A stretch of 49,859 nt of DNA. Origin: an uncultured Mycoplasmatota bacterium. GTDB lineage: Bacteria; Bacillota_I; Bacilli_A; RF39; UBA660. The notes under the pieces are model-generated. The model was not told the DNA's origin, did no database searches, and worked only from the letters and a program-made list of their open reading frames with translations. Positions 41,312 through 49,255 of this stretch are shown here, piece after piece. Each line of letters starts with the position of its first letter. The stretch's first letter is position 1. The stretch lies in assembly GCA_947646095.1 (NCBI GenBank), contig CANSFI010000013.1, positions 1 to 49,859 of the forward strand, written 5' to 3'. Both the position numbers and the translations under genes were made by a program.

Positions 41312-41733
41312 TTAATAATTCTATTAACTAATCCCATATCAGCTTTTCCTCTAACTATAGGAGAAATTGTTTTCATAATATTTCCTATAGCTGATGGACC
41401 ATCTGGATTTAATTCAGTAAATACTTTATCAATAAGTACAGAAATTTCCTCTTCACTCATTAATTCTGGCATGTATTCTTCAAGAATTTTAATTTCACTA
41501 TTAGCTGCATCAATTAAATCTCCTCTATTACCTTTTTCAAATTCAATTATTGAATCTCTCCTAGATTTAATTTGCTTAGAAATAATTCTTGTCATTTCTT
41601 CATCATTTAACTCATGTTTAGCTTTTATTTCTTCAAGTTGTACAGCACCCTTTATCATACGAAGTACTGATAATCTTTCTTTATCTTTATTTTTCATTGC
41701 TGATATTAAATCATTTAATACACGCTCACGCAT
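41290..41733 (-). CDS. GatB/YqeY-domain protein
   Basis: The 147-residue protein matches the YqeY family (MKNKDKERLSVLRMIKGAV, DLIDAANSEIKILEEYMPELM, IGNIMKTISPIVRGKADMGLV). Its domain is also the tRNA-binding tail of GatB; the free-standing protein's role is unclear. It lies 19 bases after rpsU, the same pairing as in Bacillus. Confidence 0.93.
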   Translation of the reverse strand: MRERVLNDLISAMKNKDKERLSVLRMIKGAVQLEEIKAKHELNDEEMTRIISKQIKSRRDSIIEFEKGNRGDLIDAANSEIKILEEYMPELMSEEEISVLIDKVFTELNPDGPSAIGNIMKTISPIVRGKADMGLVNRIIKEKLDNI

Positions 41734-41752
41734 TTTAATTCCTCCAATAAAG

Positions 41753-41959
41753 TTAATTATACATTCTTTCTCTTTTTCTATCTCTTTTTCTAGAATTCTT
41801 TATTGCTTCTTTTTTAGCTTTTCTTCTCTTTACTCCAGGTTTCATATACCCTTCTTGTCTTTCACGAACTGCTTTTAGGAGGCCGTCTTTAACGTTCTTT
41901 TGTTTAAAAGTTCTCAAAGCACCATCAACATTGCCATTACGAACAACAACTTTTGTCAA
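41753..41959 (-). CDS. rpsU: 30S ribosomal protein S21
   Basis: The 68-residue protein is rich in Lys and Arg and fits S21 (VVVRNGNVDGALRTFKQKN, KPGVKRRKAKKEAIKNSRKR). It starts with TTG at 41959, supported by GGGAGGG seven bases before; no in-frame ATG is nearby. The gene is first in rpsU-yqeY. Confidence 0.95.
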   Translation of the reverse strand: MTKVVVRNGNVDGALRTFKQKNVKDGLLKAVRERQEGYMKPGVKRRKAKKEAIKNSRKRDRKRERMYN

Positions 41960-41988
41960 GTTTATCCCTCCCTTCTTAACTATGCATT

Positions 41989-42017
41989 ATTATACCACCT
42001 ATAAATATATAATACAA
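41989..42017 (-). promoter_or_regulatory. Promoter of rpsU-yqeY
   Basis: Minus-strand TTGTAT and TATAAT, 17 bases apart, about 30 bases upstream of the TTG start. The divergent bacteriocin cluster begins about 110 bases away. Confidence 0.7.
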
Positions 42018-42127
42018 GAAAAACTTTAATAAATAATGGTTTCCCCTAATTTATTTGTAATTTTTTCATTTTCTTGAAGGAATTATGACTACATTAATTG
42101 TATATTGTTAGTGAGGAGGTGATAAAT

Positions 42128-44197
42128 ATGTTTAAAAAATATCCTTTTATTAAGCAAAATGGTATCAAAGATTGTGCTGCAGCATCACTACTGATGATTA
42201 TAAAATATTATAATGGATATATTAATATCGAAGCTTTAAGTGATATGCTAGAAACTGACAGATTTGGTACTTCAGCTTATAATATTATTAAAGTTGCAGA
42301 ATCTATTGGTTTTAATTCTAAAGGAATAAAAACTGAATTAAAAGATATAAATAATAATAACCTCATTTTACCATGTATAGCCCATGTAATAATAGATAAA
42401 AAATATAAACATTATGTTGTTATTTATAAAATTGATTTCAAAAAAGAAAAGATTATATTAGCCGATCCTCAAGATAAAGTCAAAACTATCTCTTTTTATG
42501 AATTCAATCAGATATGGGATAATATATTAATTATTTTTTACCCCAAAACCCCTATAATTAGAAATATTGAAAACTCCCTGTTTGAATATGTTTTTACAAT
42601 ATTAAAAAAGTATAAAAAAGAGTTATTCCAAATGATCATAATATCTTTAATTCTTACTTTATTCTCAATATTGTCATCATTTTATTTTAAATATATAATT
42701 GATAGTATTAATTATCCAAAACAATATATATTATTAATTTTCTTTGCTTTTCTTATAATATATATATTTAGATTAGTGACTGATTTTTGTAGAAATAGAC
42801 TACTTATATTTTTGAATCAAAAATTAGAATTAGATATTAATTTAAATTCGTTTAAACAAATATTATCACTTCCATATCATTATTATCGCAATCGAACTAC
42901 TGGCGAAATTATTACTAGAATTAATAATCTTGATAGTGTTAGAGATATGATAAGTAAAGTATTTTTGTCTATTTTTATAGATATTCCACTTTCCTTTATT
43001 TCAATGATTATTTTGTATTTTATTAGTAATAGACTTTTCTTTATAACAATAATCATTTTATTATTATATATACTAATAGTATTGTTATTCGAAAAACCTT
43101 TAACTAAAAATATCAAAGAGGTACAATCTAAAAAGTCAGCTGTTGGTTCATATATGACAGAAAGTATAAATGGATTTGAAACAGTTAAAGGCCTGAATAT
43201 AATTAATCATGTTAATAACAATTATGAAAAAAAATATGTACAATATTTAAATTCTGTTCTTTCACTCCAAAAACTATATAATAATCAATTATTTTTTAAA
43301 GACATTGTAAATACTTTAGGACAAGCTATAATTATTTTATTTGGTAGCATACTTGTAATTGAAAATAACATGACCTTAGGAAATCTATTAACATTTAATA
43401 CAATTCTTATATATTTTTTAGATCCAATTAAAAATATAATTGATTTAGATTATATAGTTAAAGATGCTAAAGTTTCACTTAAAAATGTATTGAATATGTT
43501 AGAAACTGATAAAAGAAAAGGAATTATTGATAAAAAAGTAAAAGGTACTATAAAAATTAAAAATTTATCTTTTGAGCTAAATAATAAAAACATATTGAAT
43601 CATATTAATTTAACGCTTAAAGAAGGAGATAAAATAATGATTATTGGTAAAAGTGGCAGTGGTAAAAGTACACTATTTAAAATACTTATGAAGTATTATG
43701 AAATAAATAGAAATCAAATTTTAATTAATAATACTGACTACAATGATTATAATACTGCAGAAGGTATAAAATATATTTCTCAACAGGAAATACTTTTTAC
43801 TGATACACTATATAATAATATTGCCTTAGATAATAATGATGTAAATAAGTTTTTGAAAATTTCAAAAATTTGTAAAGTAGATGAAATAATCGCTAATGAT
43901 AATATAGGTTATAATATGCTAATAGAAGAAAATGGTTTTAATGTTTCAGGTGGTCAAAAACAAAGAATAATTTTAGCACGAACTCTTATGCAAGATTTTA
44001 ATATATTGCTTATTGATGAAGGGTTAAACCAAATTGATACTAATTTAGAAAGAAAAATTCTTAAAAATTTATTTGAAAATTTTAAGGATAAAACAGTTAT
44101 AATTATTTCACACCGTTTAGAAAATATGGACTTGTTTGACCAAGTTATTGAAATTAACAATGGAAAGGTAATAAAAAATGCATCTAAAAACTCATAA
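42128..44197 (+). CDS. Peptidase-containing ABC exporter (C39, bacteriocin type)
   Basis: The 689-residue exporter cleaves double-glycine leaders and secretes the peptide. The N-terminal C39 peptidase has Gln10, catalytic Cys16 in QNGIKDCAAAS, His95 in KHYVVIY and Asp113 in LADPQD. Six membrane helices span about 160-430. The nucleotide-binding domain has Walker A GKSGSGKST, signature VSGGQKQR, Walker B ILLIDEG and H-loop IISHR. After Walker B the wording GLNQID replaces the usual ATSALD. I start at 42128 because GGAGG lies eight bases before; an upstream ATG-like start at 42098 lacks one. Two GG-leader peptides follow, the likely cargo. Confidence 0.93.
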   Translation: MFKKYPFIKQNGIKDCAAASLLMIIKYYNGYINIEALSDMLETDRFGTSAYNIIKVAESIGFNSKGIKTELKDINNNNLILPCIAHVIIDKKYKHYVVIYKIDFKKEKIILADPQDKVKTISFYEFNQIWDNILIIFYPKTPIIRNIENSLFEYVFTILKKYKKELFQMIIISLILTLFSILSSFYFKYIIDSINYPKQYILLIFFAFLIIYIFRLVTDFCRNRLLIFLNQKLELDINLNSFKQILSLPYHYYRNRTTGEIITRINNLDSVRDMISKVFLSIFIDIPLSFISMIILYFISNRLFFITIIILLLYILIVLLFEKPLTKNIKEVQSKKSAVGSYMTESINGFETVKGLNIINHVNNNYEKKYVQYLNSVLSLQKLYNNQLFFKDIVNTLGQAIIILFGSILVIENNMTLGNLLTFNTILIYFLDPIKNIIDLDYIVKDAKVSLKNVLNMLETDKRKGIIDKKVKGTIKIKNLSFELNNKNILNHINLTLKEGDKIMIIGKSGSGKSTLFKILMKYYEINRNQILINNTDYNDYNTAEGIKYISQQEILFTDTLYNNIALDNNDVNKFLKISKICKVDEIIANDNIGYNMLIEENGFNVSGGQKQRIILARTLMQDFNILLIDEGLNQIDTNLERKILKNLFENFKDKTVIIISHRLENMDLFDQVIEINNGKVIKNASKNS

Positions 44198-44645
44198 CAT
44201 CGATATTCTATATAATAGTGAAATAATTCTAAAAAGAAAAAGTTTTAAAATTAAATACTATATCATTTTTACGAGCATATTTATAACTATATTATTAGCT
44301 TTCGCAAGTTTTTATAAATACTATTCTTATAAAAATTTCAAAGCTGTCTTAATAAAAGAAAAAAACGATTATTTTTTGAAAATTCTAGTAAAAGAAGATG
44401 ATATTAATTCTATTAATAACAAATATTTAGTTATTAATAATAAGAAATATAAATACAAAATAAAAAATATAAATAAAGAATACTATTTAGATGAATTATA
44501 TAATAAGTACCACGAAATATTAATTAAATGTAAAATTGATTCAAAGTTAATTATTAATAATAATGTCATTGATATTAGTATTGAGTTGCCAAAACAAACT
44601 TTCATACAAAATGTTATAAAAAAGATAAAGAAGGGAATGAAATAA
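44178..44645 (+). CDS. Short membrane-anchored accessory protein of the exporter
   Basis: The 155-residue protein overlaps the exporter's end by 20 bases. It has one membrane helix (about 27-48) after a basic cytosolic stretch and an external domain of about 100 residues rich in Lys, Asn and Ile, with one Cys. Its position is that of HlyD-like accessory proteins, which usually exceed 400 residues and carry a long coiled coil; this one is too short and has none. It may be a reduced adaptor. Sequence alone does not confirm an HlyD relation. Confidence 0.6.
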   Translation: MHLKTHNIDILYNSEIILKRKSFKIKYYIIFTSIFITILLAFASFYKYYSYKNFKAVLIKEKNDYFLKILVKEDDINSINNKYLVINNKKYKYKIKNINKEYYLDELYNKYHEILIKCKIDSKLIINNNVIDISIELPKQTFIQNVIKKIKKGMK

Positions 44646-44779
44646 TGAAGGAAATATCAAAAGCAGAACTTAAACAAATTAAAGCTGGTGGTGTTGGACT
44701 TGGAATCATGATTGTTGCTGGTGTAATTTTTATAATTGGTGTTATCGATGGTTATGTCAGACCACTAAAATGTAATTAA
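44645..44779 (+). CDS. Double-glycine leader peptide 1 (bacteriocin-like)
   Basis: The 44-residue peptide starts on the last base of the accessory gene's stop (TAATG), so translation is coupled. The leader MKEISKAELKQIKAGG fits the GG type: hydrophobic residues at spacing and Gly-Gly at 15-16. The predicted 28-residue core is strongly hydrophobic (GIMIVAGVIFIIGVIDG) and ends VRPLKCN with one Cys. It could insert in a membrane. Cleavage by the C39 domain encoded upstream is expected. Confidence 0.8.
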   Translation: MKEISKAELKQIKAGGVGLGIMIVAGVIFIIGVIDGYVRPLKCN

Positions 44780-44792
44780 GGAGGTACAAATT

Positions 44793-44957
44793 ATGGAATT
44801 AAATAAAGAACAATTACTTTCAATTAATGGTGGAATAAATATATCTGGAAATTTAATTAGCTCTTTTGTTCGAGGTATAAATTCTATTTTAGAACTAGGT
44901 AGAAGTGTTGGAACCGCCATTCGCAGAATAGGAAGTAATAATATATGCAGCTTGTAG
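44793..44957 (+). CDS. Double-glycine leader peptide 2 (bacteriocin-like)
   Basis: The 54-residue peptide has an AAGGAGG ribosome site nine bases before its ATG. The leader MELNKEQLLSINGG is again of GG type (Gly13-Gly14). The predicted 40-residue core looks like an amphipathic helix (LISSFVRGINSILELGRSVG), includes a GxxxG (GRSVG), and ends in RRIGSNNICSL with one Cys. Peptides 1 and 2 side by side suggest a two-peptide (class IIb-like) bacteriocin; a pheromone or paired signal is an alternative. Confidence 0.8.
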   Translation: MELNKEQLLSINGGINISGNLISSFVRGINSILELGRSVGTAIRRIGSNNICSL

Positions 44958-45112
44958 ATAATATTAAAAAAAATAAAAAAACCATCATTGGCTTAACATT
45001 ATTAGTTATATGTATGCCATTAATTGAGGTTTTAATAAAGATTATTTTTACTTATGGAACTTATGTAGGCACATTTATAAGAAACATTGCTGAAAATGGT
45101 ACATGTTTTTAA
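44945..45112 (+). CDS. 55-residue single-pass peptide, possible immunity protein
   Basis: The frame begins inside the end of peptide 2 (ATG at 44945, overlap of 13 bases) and ends just before a terminator. It reads MQLVDNIKKNKK, a hydrophobic helix (TIIGLTLLVICMPLIEVLIK) and a tail YGTYVGTFIRNIAENGTCF. There is no GG leader. The tail resembles the C-terminus of peptide 2 (VGTAIRRIGSNNICSL). Membrane placement and position fit an immunity protein, though a leaderless bacteriocin is possible. Confidence 0.6.
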   Translation: MQLVDNIKKNKKTIIGLTLLVICMPLIEVLIKIIFTYGTYVGTFIRNIAENGTCF

Positions 45113-45134
45113 AAGAGAAATTTTTCTCTTTTTT
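45111..45134 (+). terminator. Terminator of the bacteriocin-type cluster
   Basis: AAAAGAGAAA pairs with TTTCTCTTTT around a short loop and ends in T. It sits between convergent units and may act on both strands. Confidence 0.7.
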
Positions 45135-45313
45135 ATATTGTTTTTGATACTTTTATTACTGGACGAACACCAGGTTGATGATATGTTTCATCAGAATCAG
45201 ATGATAAAGTGTCCAATCTTCCTAATTCTATTATTGTGTATGAATGACCTATATTACTACCACCTTTTGCTGCAGATAGCCAATTCTATTAATGTAAATC
45301 CATTCTTTTTCAT
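45133..45313 (-). pseudogene. Remnant prepilin: leader start joined to variable tail
   Basis: The ATG at 45313 has an AGGTGA ribosome site and opens MKKNGFTLIEL, the prepilin leader. Then the sequence switches, one frame off, to a tail: WLSAAKGGSNIGHSYTIIEL, GRLDTLSSDSD, and QPGVRPVIKVSKTI with stop at 45133. The whole hydrophobic helix, Ig part and most of the tail domain are missing. It is the second such start-plus-tail scar in the window (the other is at 21584). Confidence 0.8.
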
Positions 45314-45380
45314 ATTCAATTCACCTATTTTTATTATACAGGATAATTTTTATTGATTTAATTTATAATATAAATTTATC

Positions 45381-45413
45381 TAAAAAAAACTATTGAAAAT
45401 CAATCAATAGTTT
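45381..45413 (-). terminator. Terminator of the 50-residue protein gene
   Basis: Minus-strand AAACTATTGA pairs with TCAATAGTTT around a seven-base loop and is followed by eight T. Confidence 0.8.
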
Positions 45414-45433
45414 AAAAATTCATAAAAGAATTT

Positions 45434-45586
45434 TTACATCATATCTTCTAACTCTTCACATGCACATTTAGCTTTTTTCTTAACCATATTTTCCATAGAA
45501 TACATTACATCTTCACCATATCTTTGGTAAGCTAATACTGCTGTAGCACCAAGAGCCATTAGGCATAAACCTTTTACTATTTTCAT
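45434..45586 (-). CDS. 50-residue membrane-anchored protein
   Basis: AGAGGTGA stands before the ATG. The protein has a short basic start, a hydrophobic helix (LCLMALGATAVLAY, about 7-20), then a charged helix (QRYGEDVMYSMENMVKKKAK) and a CACEELEDMM tail with two Cys. It resembles short YtxH-like anchored helical proteins in layout only. It has its own terminator; a promoter is probable in the gap to recD2. No function assigned. Confidence 0.65.
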   Translation of the reverse strand: MKIVKGLCLMALGATAVLAYQRYGEDVMYSMENMVKKKAKCACEELEDMM

Positions 45587-45649
45587 TTATATCACCTCTT
45601 AAGCTAGAAAATATTTCGTATGTATATCACATACATTACTATTTTGCCA

Positions 45650-47875
45650 TTAATTTCTATTTTTATACAGATTATTAGTTATTTTTTCTAAAAGAGATGT
45701 TTTTCTAATATATTCGTTATTATTCATAATACTATATTTGAAAGCATTAGAATCTCCAAGTAAAATCAATTTTTTCTTAGCTCTAGTAATTCCTGTGTAT
45801 ATAAGTTTTCTATATAGCATTCTTCTATAACTATTACATATTGGCATTATAACCATTTCAAATTCACTACCTTGTGACTTATGAATACTAATTATATATC
45901 CATGTTTAAACTTAATAAAATCTTTTGGTACAAATTTAACTACATTTCCATCAAAATCAATATGAATTTCATTTTTACCACTCTTACTAGTACCTGAATA
46001 AATAATATTTTTAATAACGCCTATATCACCATTATATATATTTTCATCTGGCATATTAACTAATTGTAATACTTTATCGTTTTCACGGTATATTACATCT
46101 CCAAAGTTAATTTCTTTCTTACTTTCATCTTTTGGATTAAAAATTGATTGTAACTCAGCATTTAAACTATCTATACCATTTTCTCCATGATACATTGGTG
46201 CCATAATCTGAACTCTTTTATAATCATAACCTTTTTTTAAAATCTGACTACATAATTTTTTTAAATTATTTTTTATGCTTTCTTGTGAACATTCTAAAAA
46301 AGTATAATCGCTTTTTTTCTTTAAGTAATTTTCACTTAAATCATTATTTTTTATTTCATGTGCTAATGTATTTATATAAGAATTTTCATCTTGTCTATAA
46401 AGTAAATCAAGATGAATTGTGTCAATTATATCACTTTCAATTAAATCCTTTAGTACTTGTCCAGGACCAACACTTGGTAATTGATTATAATCACCAACCA
46501 AAATTAATTTTATATTATTAGTAAGTCCTTTAAATAAATTAGTTAAAAGATTAATATCAATCATACTGACCTCATCAATAATAATTAAATTACTATAATC
46601 TTTATTATACTCATTTATTCCAAATTCATTAGTTTCTTTATTCCATTTTAAAAATCTATGAATTGTCATTGCTGGAAGTTTAGTTGATTCGCTCATTCTT
46701 TTACTTGCCCTACCAGTTGGAGCAAGTAAAGCAACATTTTCAACTAATCCATCATAATCTAATTTATTAAGTTTACCATACAGATCAACAATTGCCCTTA
46801 TAATAGTAGTTTTACCAGTACCAGGCCCACCTGTTATAATCAAAAGATTGTTTTCTAAAGCTTTACTTATGGCTTCTTTTTGTTTTGAATTATATGCAAT
46901 ACCATTATCTTGCTCTAAACCTTTAATATAATTATCCATTTTAGGGTATTTATTAGGTTTAAGGCTAGCTAAAGCTACTATTTTTTCTGCAACTAATTCC
47001 TCAGATTTCCATAAATCTATTAAATAGTAGTTTTCTTTTTCTTTAATAATTCTATTTTCATTTATTAATTCTTGCATATATATTTTAAATTGTTCAAAAT
47101 CTATATCTAACTTTAAATAGTTGGAAACATTCTTTATTATTTCATCAATTAGTAAATAAGTATCACCATTTGAATAAACCAATTTTTTCATAATATAGAT
47201 AATACAAGCTTTTATTCTTCTATCATCATTAGAATCTATATCTAACTTTTTAGATATTTCGTCTAATTTAATAAAATTTAAATCATCTATATCATCAAGT
47301 AATTTAAATATGTTATTCTCTATTTTTTCTTTAGTTTCACTTTTATAAGTATTATAAATAGTTAAAGCATCTTTCATAGTAAATCCTAATTCACTCAAAT
47401 AGACAATAATGGTATGACTCTGTTCATATTTTATTAAGTTATTATAAATAGAATTGGCCTTTTTTGTTGATAATTTAGGTACTATATTTAATATCATCGG
47501 ATCATTTATTATTTTGTCTAATGCATCTTCTCCTAGTACTTCCACTATTTTAGTTGCTAATTTAGAACCTACACCTGGAAAAAGATCACTAGATAAAAAT
47601 TCAATAATTCCATCTTTATCTTCTGGTTTTACTCTTTCATACTCATTAACTTGAAATTGAAAACCATATTTAGGATGCATTACTTCTTCTCCATAAAAAA
47701 AATATATATCATCTTCATTTAATTCATGAAAATAGCCTGTAAATGTAATTGTTTTATTAATAAATTCTTCTATATTTCTACTGTTTGTTTCACGCACCTT
47801 AAAAAGGCCAATAATATAGCCCTTATCAGAACTAAATATAGCTTTTCTAAAACTACCTTTTATATATGTTTTCAT
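45650..47875 (-). CDS. recD2: RecD2-type DNA helicase
   Basis: The 741-residue superfamily 1B helicase has an N-terminal OB-like and helix-hairpin-helix region (SDLFPGVGSKLATKIVEVLG) typical of RecD2, then Walker A ITGGPGTGKTT, motif II IIDEVSMID, motif III LVGDYNQLPSVGPG, and the C-terminal SIHKSQGSEF and YTGITRAKK motifs. RecD2 acts without RecBC and moves 5' to 3', supporting replication fork and repair functions. I start at 47875 (MKTYIKGSF) behind TTGGTGATAG; an in-frame ATG at 47923 would add 16 unmatched residues. Confidence 0.95.
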   Translation of the reverse strand: MKTYIKGSFRKAIFSSDKGYIIGLFKVRETNSRNIEEFINKTITFTGYFHELNEDDIYFFYGEEVMHPKYGFQFQVNEYERVKPEDKDGIIEFLSSDLFPGVGSKLATKIVEVLGEDALDKIINDPMILNIVPKLSTKKANSIYNNLIKYEQSHTIIVYLSELGFTMKDALTIYNTYKSETKEKIENNIFKLLDDIDDLNFIKLDEISKKLDIDSNDDRRIKACIIYIMKKLVYSNGDTYLLIDEIIKNVSNYLKLDIDFEQFKIYMQELINENRIIKEKENYYLIDLWKSEELVAEKIVALASLKPNKYPKMDNYIKGLEQDNGIAYNSKQKEAISKALENNLLIITGGPGTGKTTIIRAIVDLYGKLNKLDYDGLVENVALLAPTGRASKRMSESTKLPAMTIHRFLKWNKETNEFGINEYNKDYSNLIIIDEVSMIDINLLTNLFKGLTNNIKLILVGDYNQLPSVGPGQVLKDLIESDIIDTIHLDLLYRQDENSYINTLAHEIKNNDLSENYLKKKSDYTFLECSQESIKNNLKKLCSQILKKGYDYKRVQIMAPMYHGENGIDSLNAELQSIFNPKDESKKEINFGDVIYRENDKVLQLVNMPDENIYNGDIGVIKNIIYSGTSKSGKNEIHIDFDGNVVKFVPKDFIKFKHGYIISIHKSQGSEFEMVIMPICNSYRRMLYRKLIYTGITRAKKKLILLGDSNAFKYSIMNNNEYIRKTSLLEKITNNLYKNRN

Positions 47876-47951
47876 GCTATCACCAATTTCATAAAGTCTA
47901 TATTTATTATACACTACGAACAAAGGTTTGTAAATAAAAAAATAGTAGTTT

Positions 47952-49226
47952 TTATACTGCTATTATATAAGGATAATCTATTTTTATTACTTTTACTTTT
48001 ATAGTTTTATTTAACAGTTCTATTTTCCCTTTATATTTTATTAAAAGATAATTACCAGTATGACCTACTAAATAACCATCTTTATATGTTTCTGGAATAA
48101 AAGTTATTTCTTGATTTAAAAATTTGTTCATATATTCTACTTCTAATTTTTTAGATAAATCTATTAATTTTCTAACTCTACTTTTCTTAATTTCTTCTGG
48201 TAAATGATTAGGAATTTCTTCAGCTTTAGTTCCCTTTCTTAAAGAAAATGGAAAAACATGTATTTTAGAAAACTTTATTTTTTTTATTGTTTCAATTGTT
48301 TTTTCAAAGTCGAATTCATTTTCATTTGGAAATCCTACTATAATATCGGTCGTAATTGATATATTTGGCCTTATTTCTCTTATTTTATTTATTTTGTTAA
48401 CAAAAAACTCTGTATCATATTTTCTATTCATTTCTTTTAATGTTTTATCACATCCAGATTGCATTGGTATATGAATATGATCAACTATTTTTTTACTGTT
48501 TTTAATTACTTCTAAAACTTCTTCTGTTATTTCGTTAATTTCAATTGAAGAAATTCTAATACGTTCTAAATTTTTTGTTTTTTCTATCTCTTTTAAAAGA
48601 TAAGCAAAATTATAATCTTTATCACTTCCATAATGACCAGTATGAATTCCAGTTAAAACTATTTCGTGGTGACCTTCATTTGTTAAATTGGTTACTTCAT
48701 CTATTACATCATCTATATTTTTACTTCTAACATTGCCTCTAGTATATGGAATAATACAATATGAACAAAAGTTTTCACAACCATCTTGAATCTTAACAAA
48801 AGCTCTAGTTTTATTAAAATTATTTAATCTCATGCATTCAAACCCTTGATTATTTAAATCATAAATATCTACTATTTGCCTATGAATGCTTTTATATTTA
48901 TTGATATAATCTATTATTTTAGATTTATTTTTGTTTCCTAAAATTATTGACACACCATCTATTTTTTTTATTTCATCAAAATTTATTTGAGAGTCACAAC
49001 CAATTACAATTACAATTGCTTTATTATTTTGTTTAATGGCATGTCTTATTAGTTTTAAGGATTTGTGATGTGCTGTATTAGTTACAGTACAAGTATTTAT
49101 AATATAAATATCAGCTATTTCACTATCTTTTGTTTCTTTATAATTATTATTAATTAAAATATCTCTAATAACATTACTTTCATAAGTATTAACTTTGCAA
49201 CCTAGAGTATATATATAAAACTTCAT
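47952..49226 (-). CDS. mtaB: tRNA (t6A37) methylthiotransferase, MtaB type
   Basis: The 424-residue radical-SAM enzyme adds a methylthio group to t6A37 in tRNA. The N-terminal UPF0004 domain has the first cluster cysteines (TLGCKVN, INTCTVTN, VIGCDSQ). The radical-SAM motif CENFCSYC (CxxxCxxC) is near residue 150. The C-terminal TRAM-like part is basic. MtaB rather than MiaB is suggested by the start YTLGCKVNTYES and by rpsU-yqeY in the vicinity, as in Bacillus. I start at 49226 behind GGGGGAG; the extra ATG at 49241 lies before it. Confidence 0.9.
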   Translation of the reverse strand: MKFYIYTLGCKVNTYESNVIRDILINNNYKETKDSEIADIYIINTCTVTNTAHHKSLKLIRHAIKQNNKAIVIVIGCDSQINFDEIKKIDGVSIILGNKNKSKIIDYINKYKSIHRQIVDIYDLNNQGFECMRLNNFNKTRAFVKIQDGCENFCSYCIIPYTRGNVRSKNIDDVIDEVTNLTNEGHHEIVLTGIHTGHYGSDKDYNFAYLLKEIEKTKNLERIRISSIEINEITEEVLEVIKNSKKIVDHIHIPMQSGCDKTLKEMNRKYDTEFFVNKINKIREIRPNISITTDIIVGFPNENEFDFEKTIETIKKIKFSKIHVFPFSLRKGTKAEEIPNHLPEEIKKSRVRKLIDLSKKLEVEYMNKFLNQEITFIPETYKDGYLVGHTGNYLLIKYKGKIELLNKTIKVKVIKIDYPYIIAV

Positions 49227-49255
49227 AAAAATCTCCCCCAAAAAATACTAAAGGA

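Noticed and set aside
100-45313. A complete diversity-generating retroelement within the window
   Set aside because: No reverse transcriptase motif and no template repeat were seen; only target-like tails are present.
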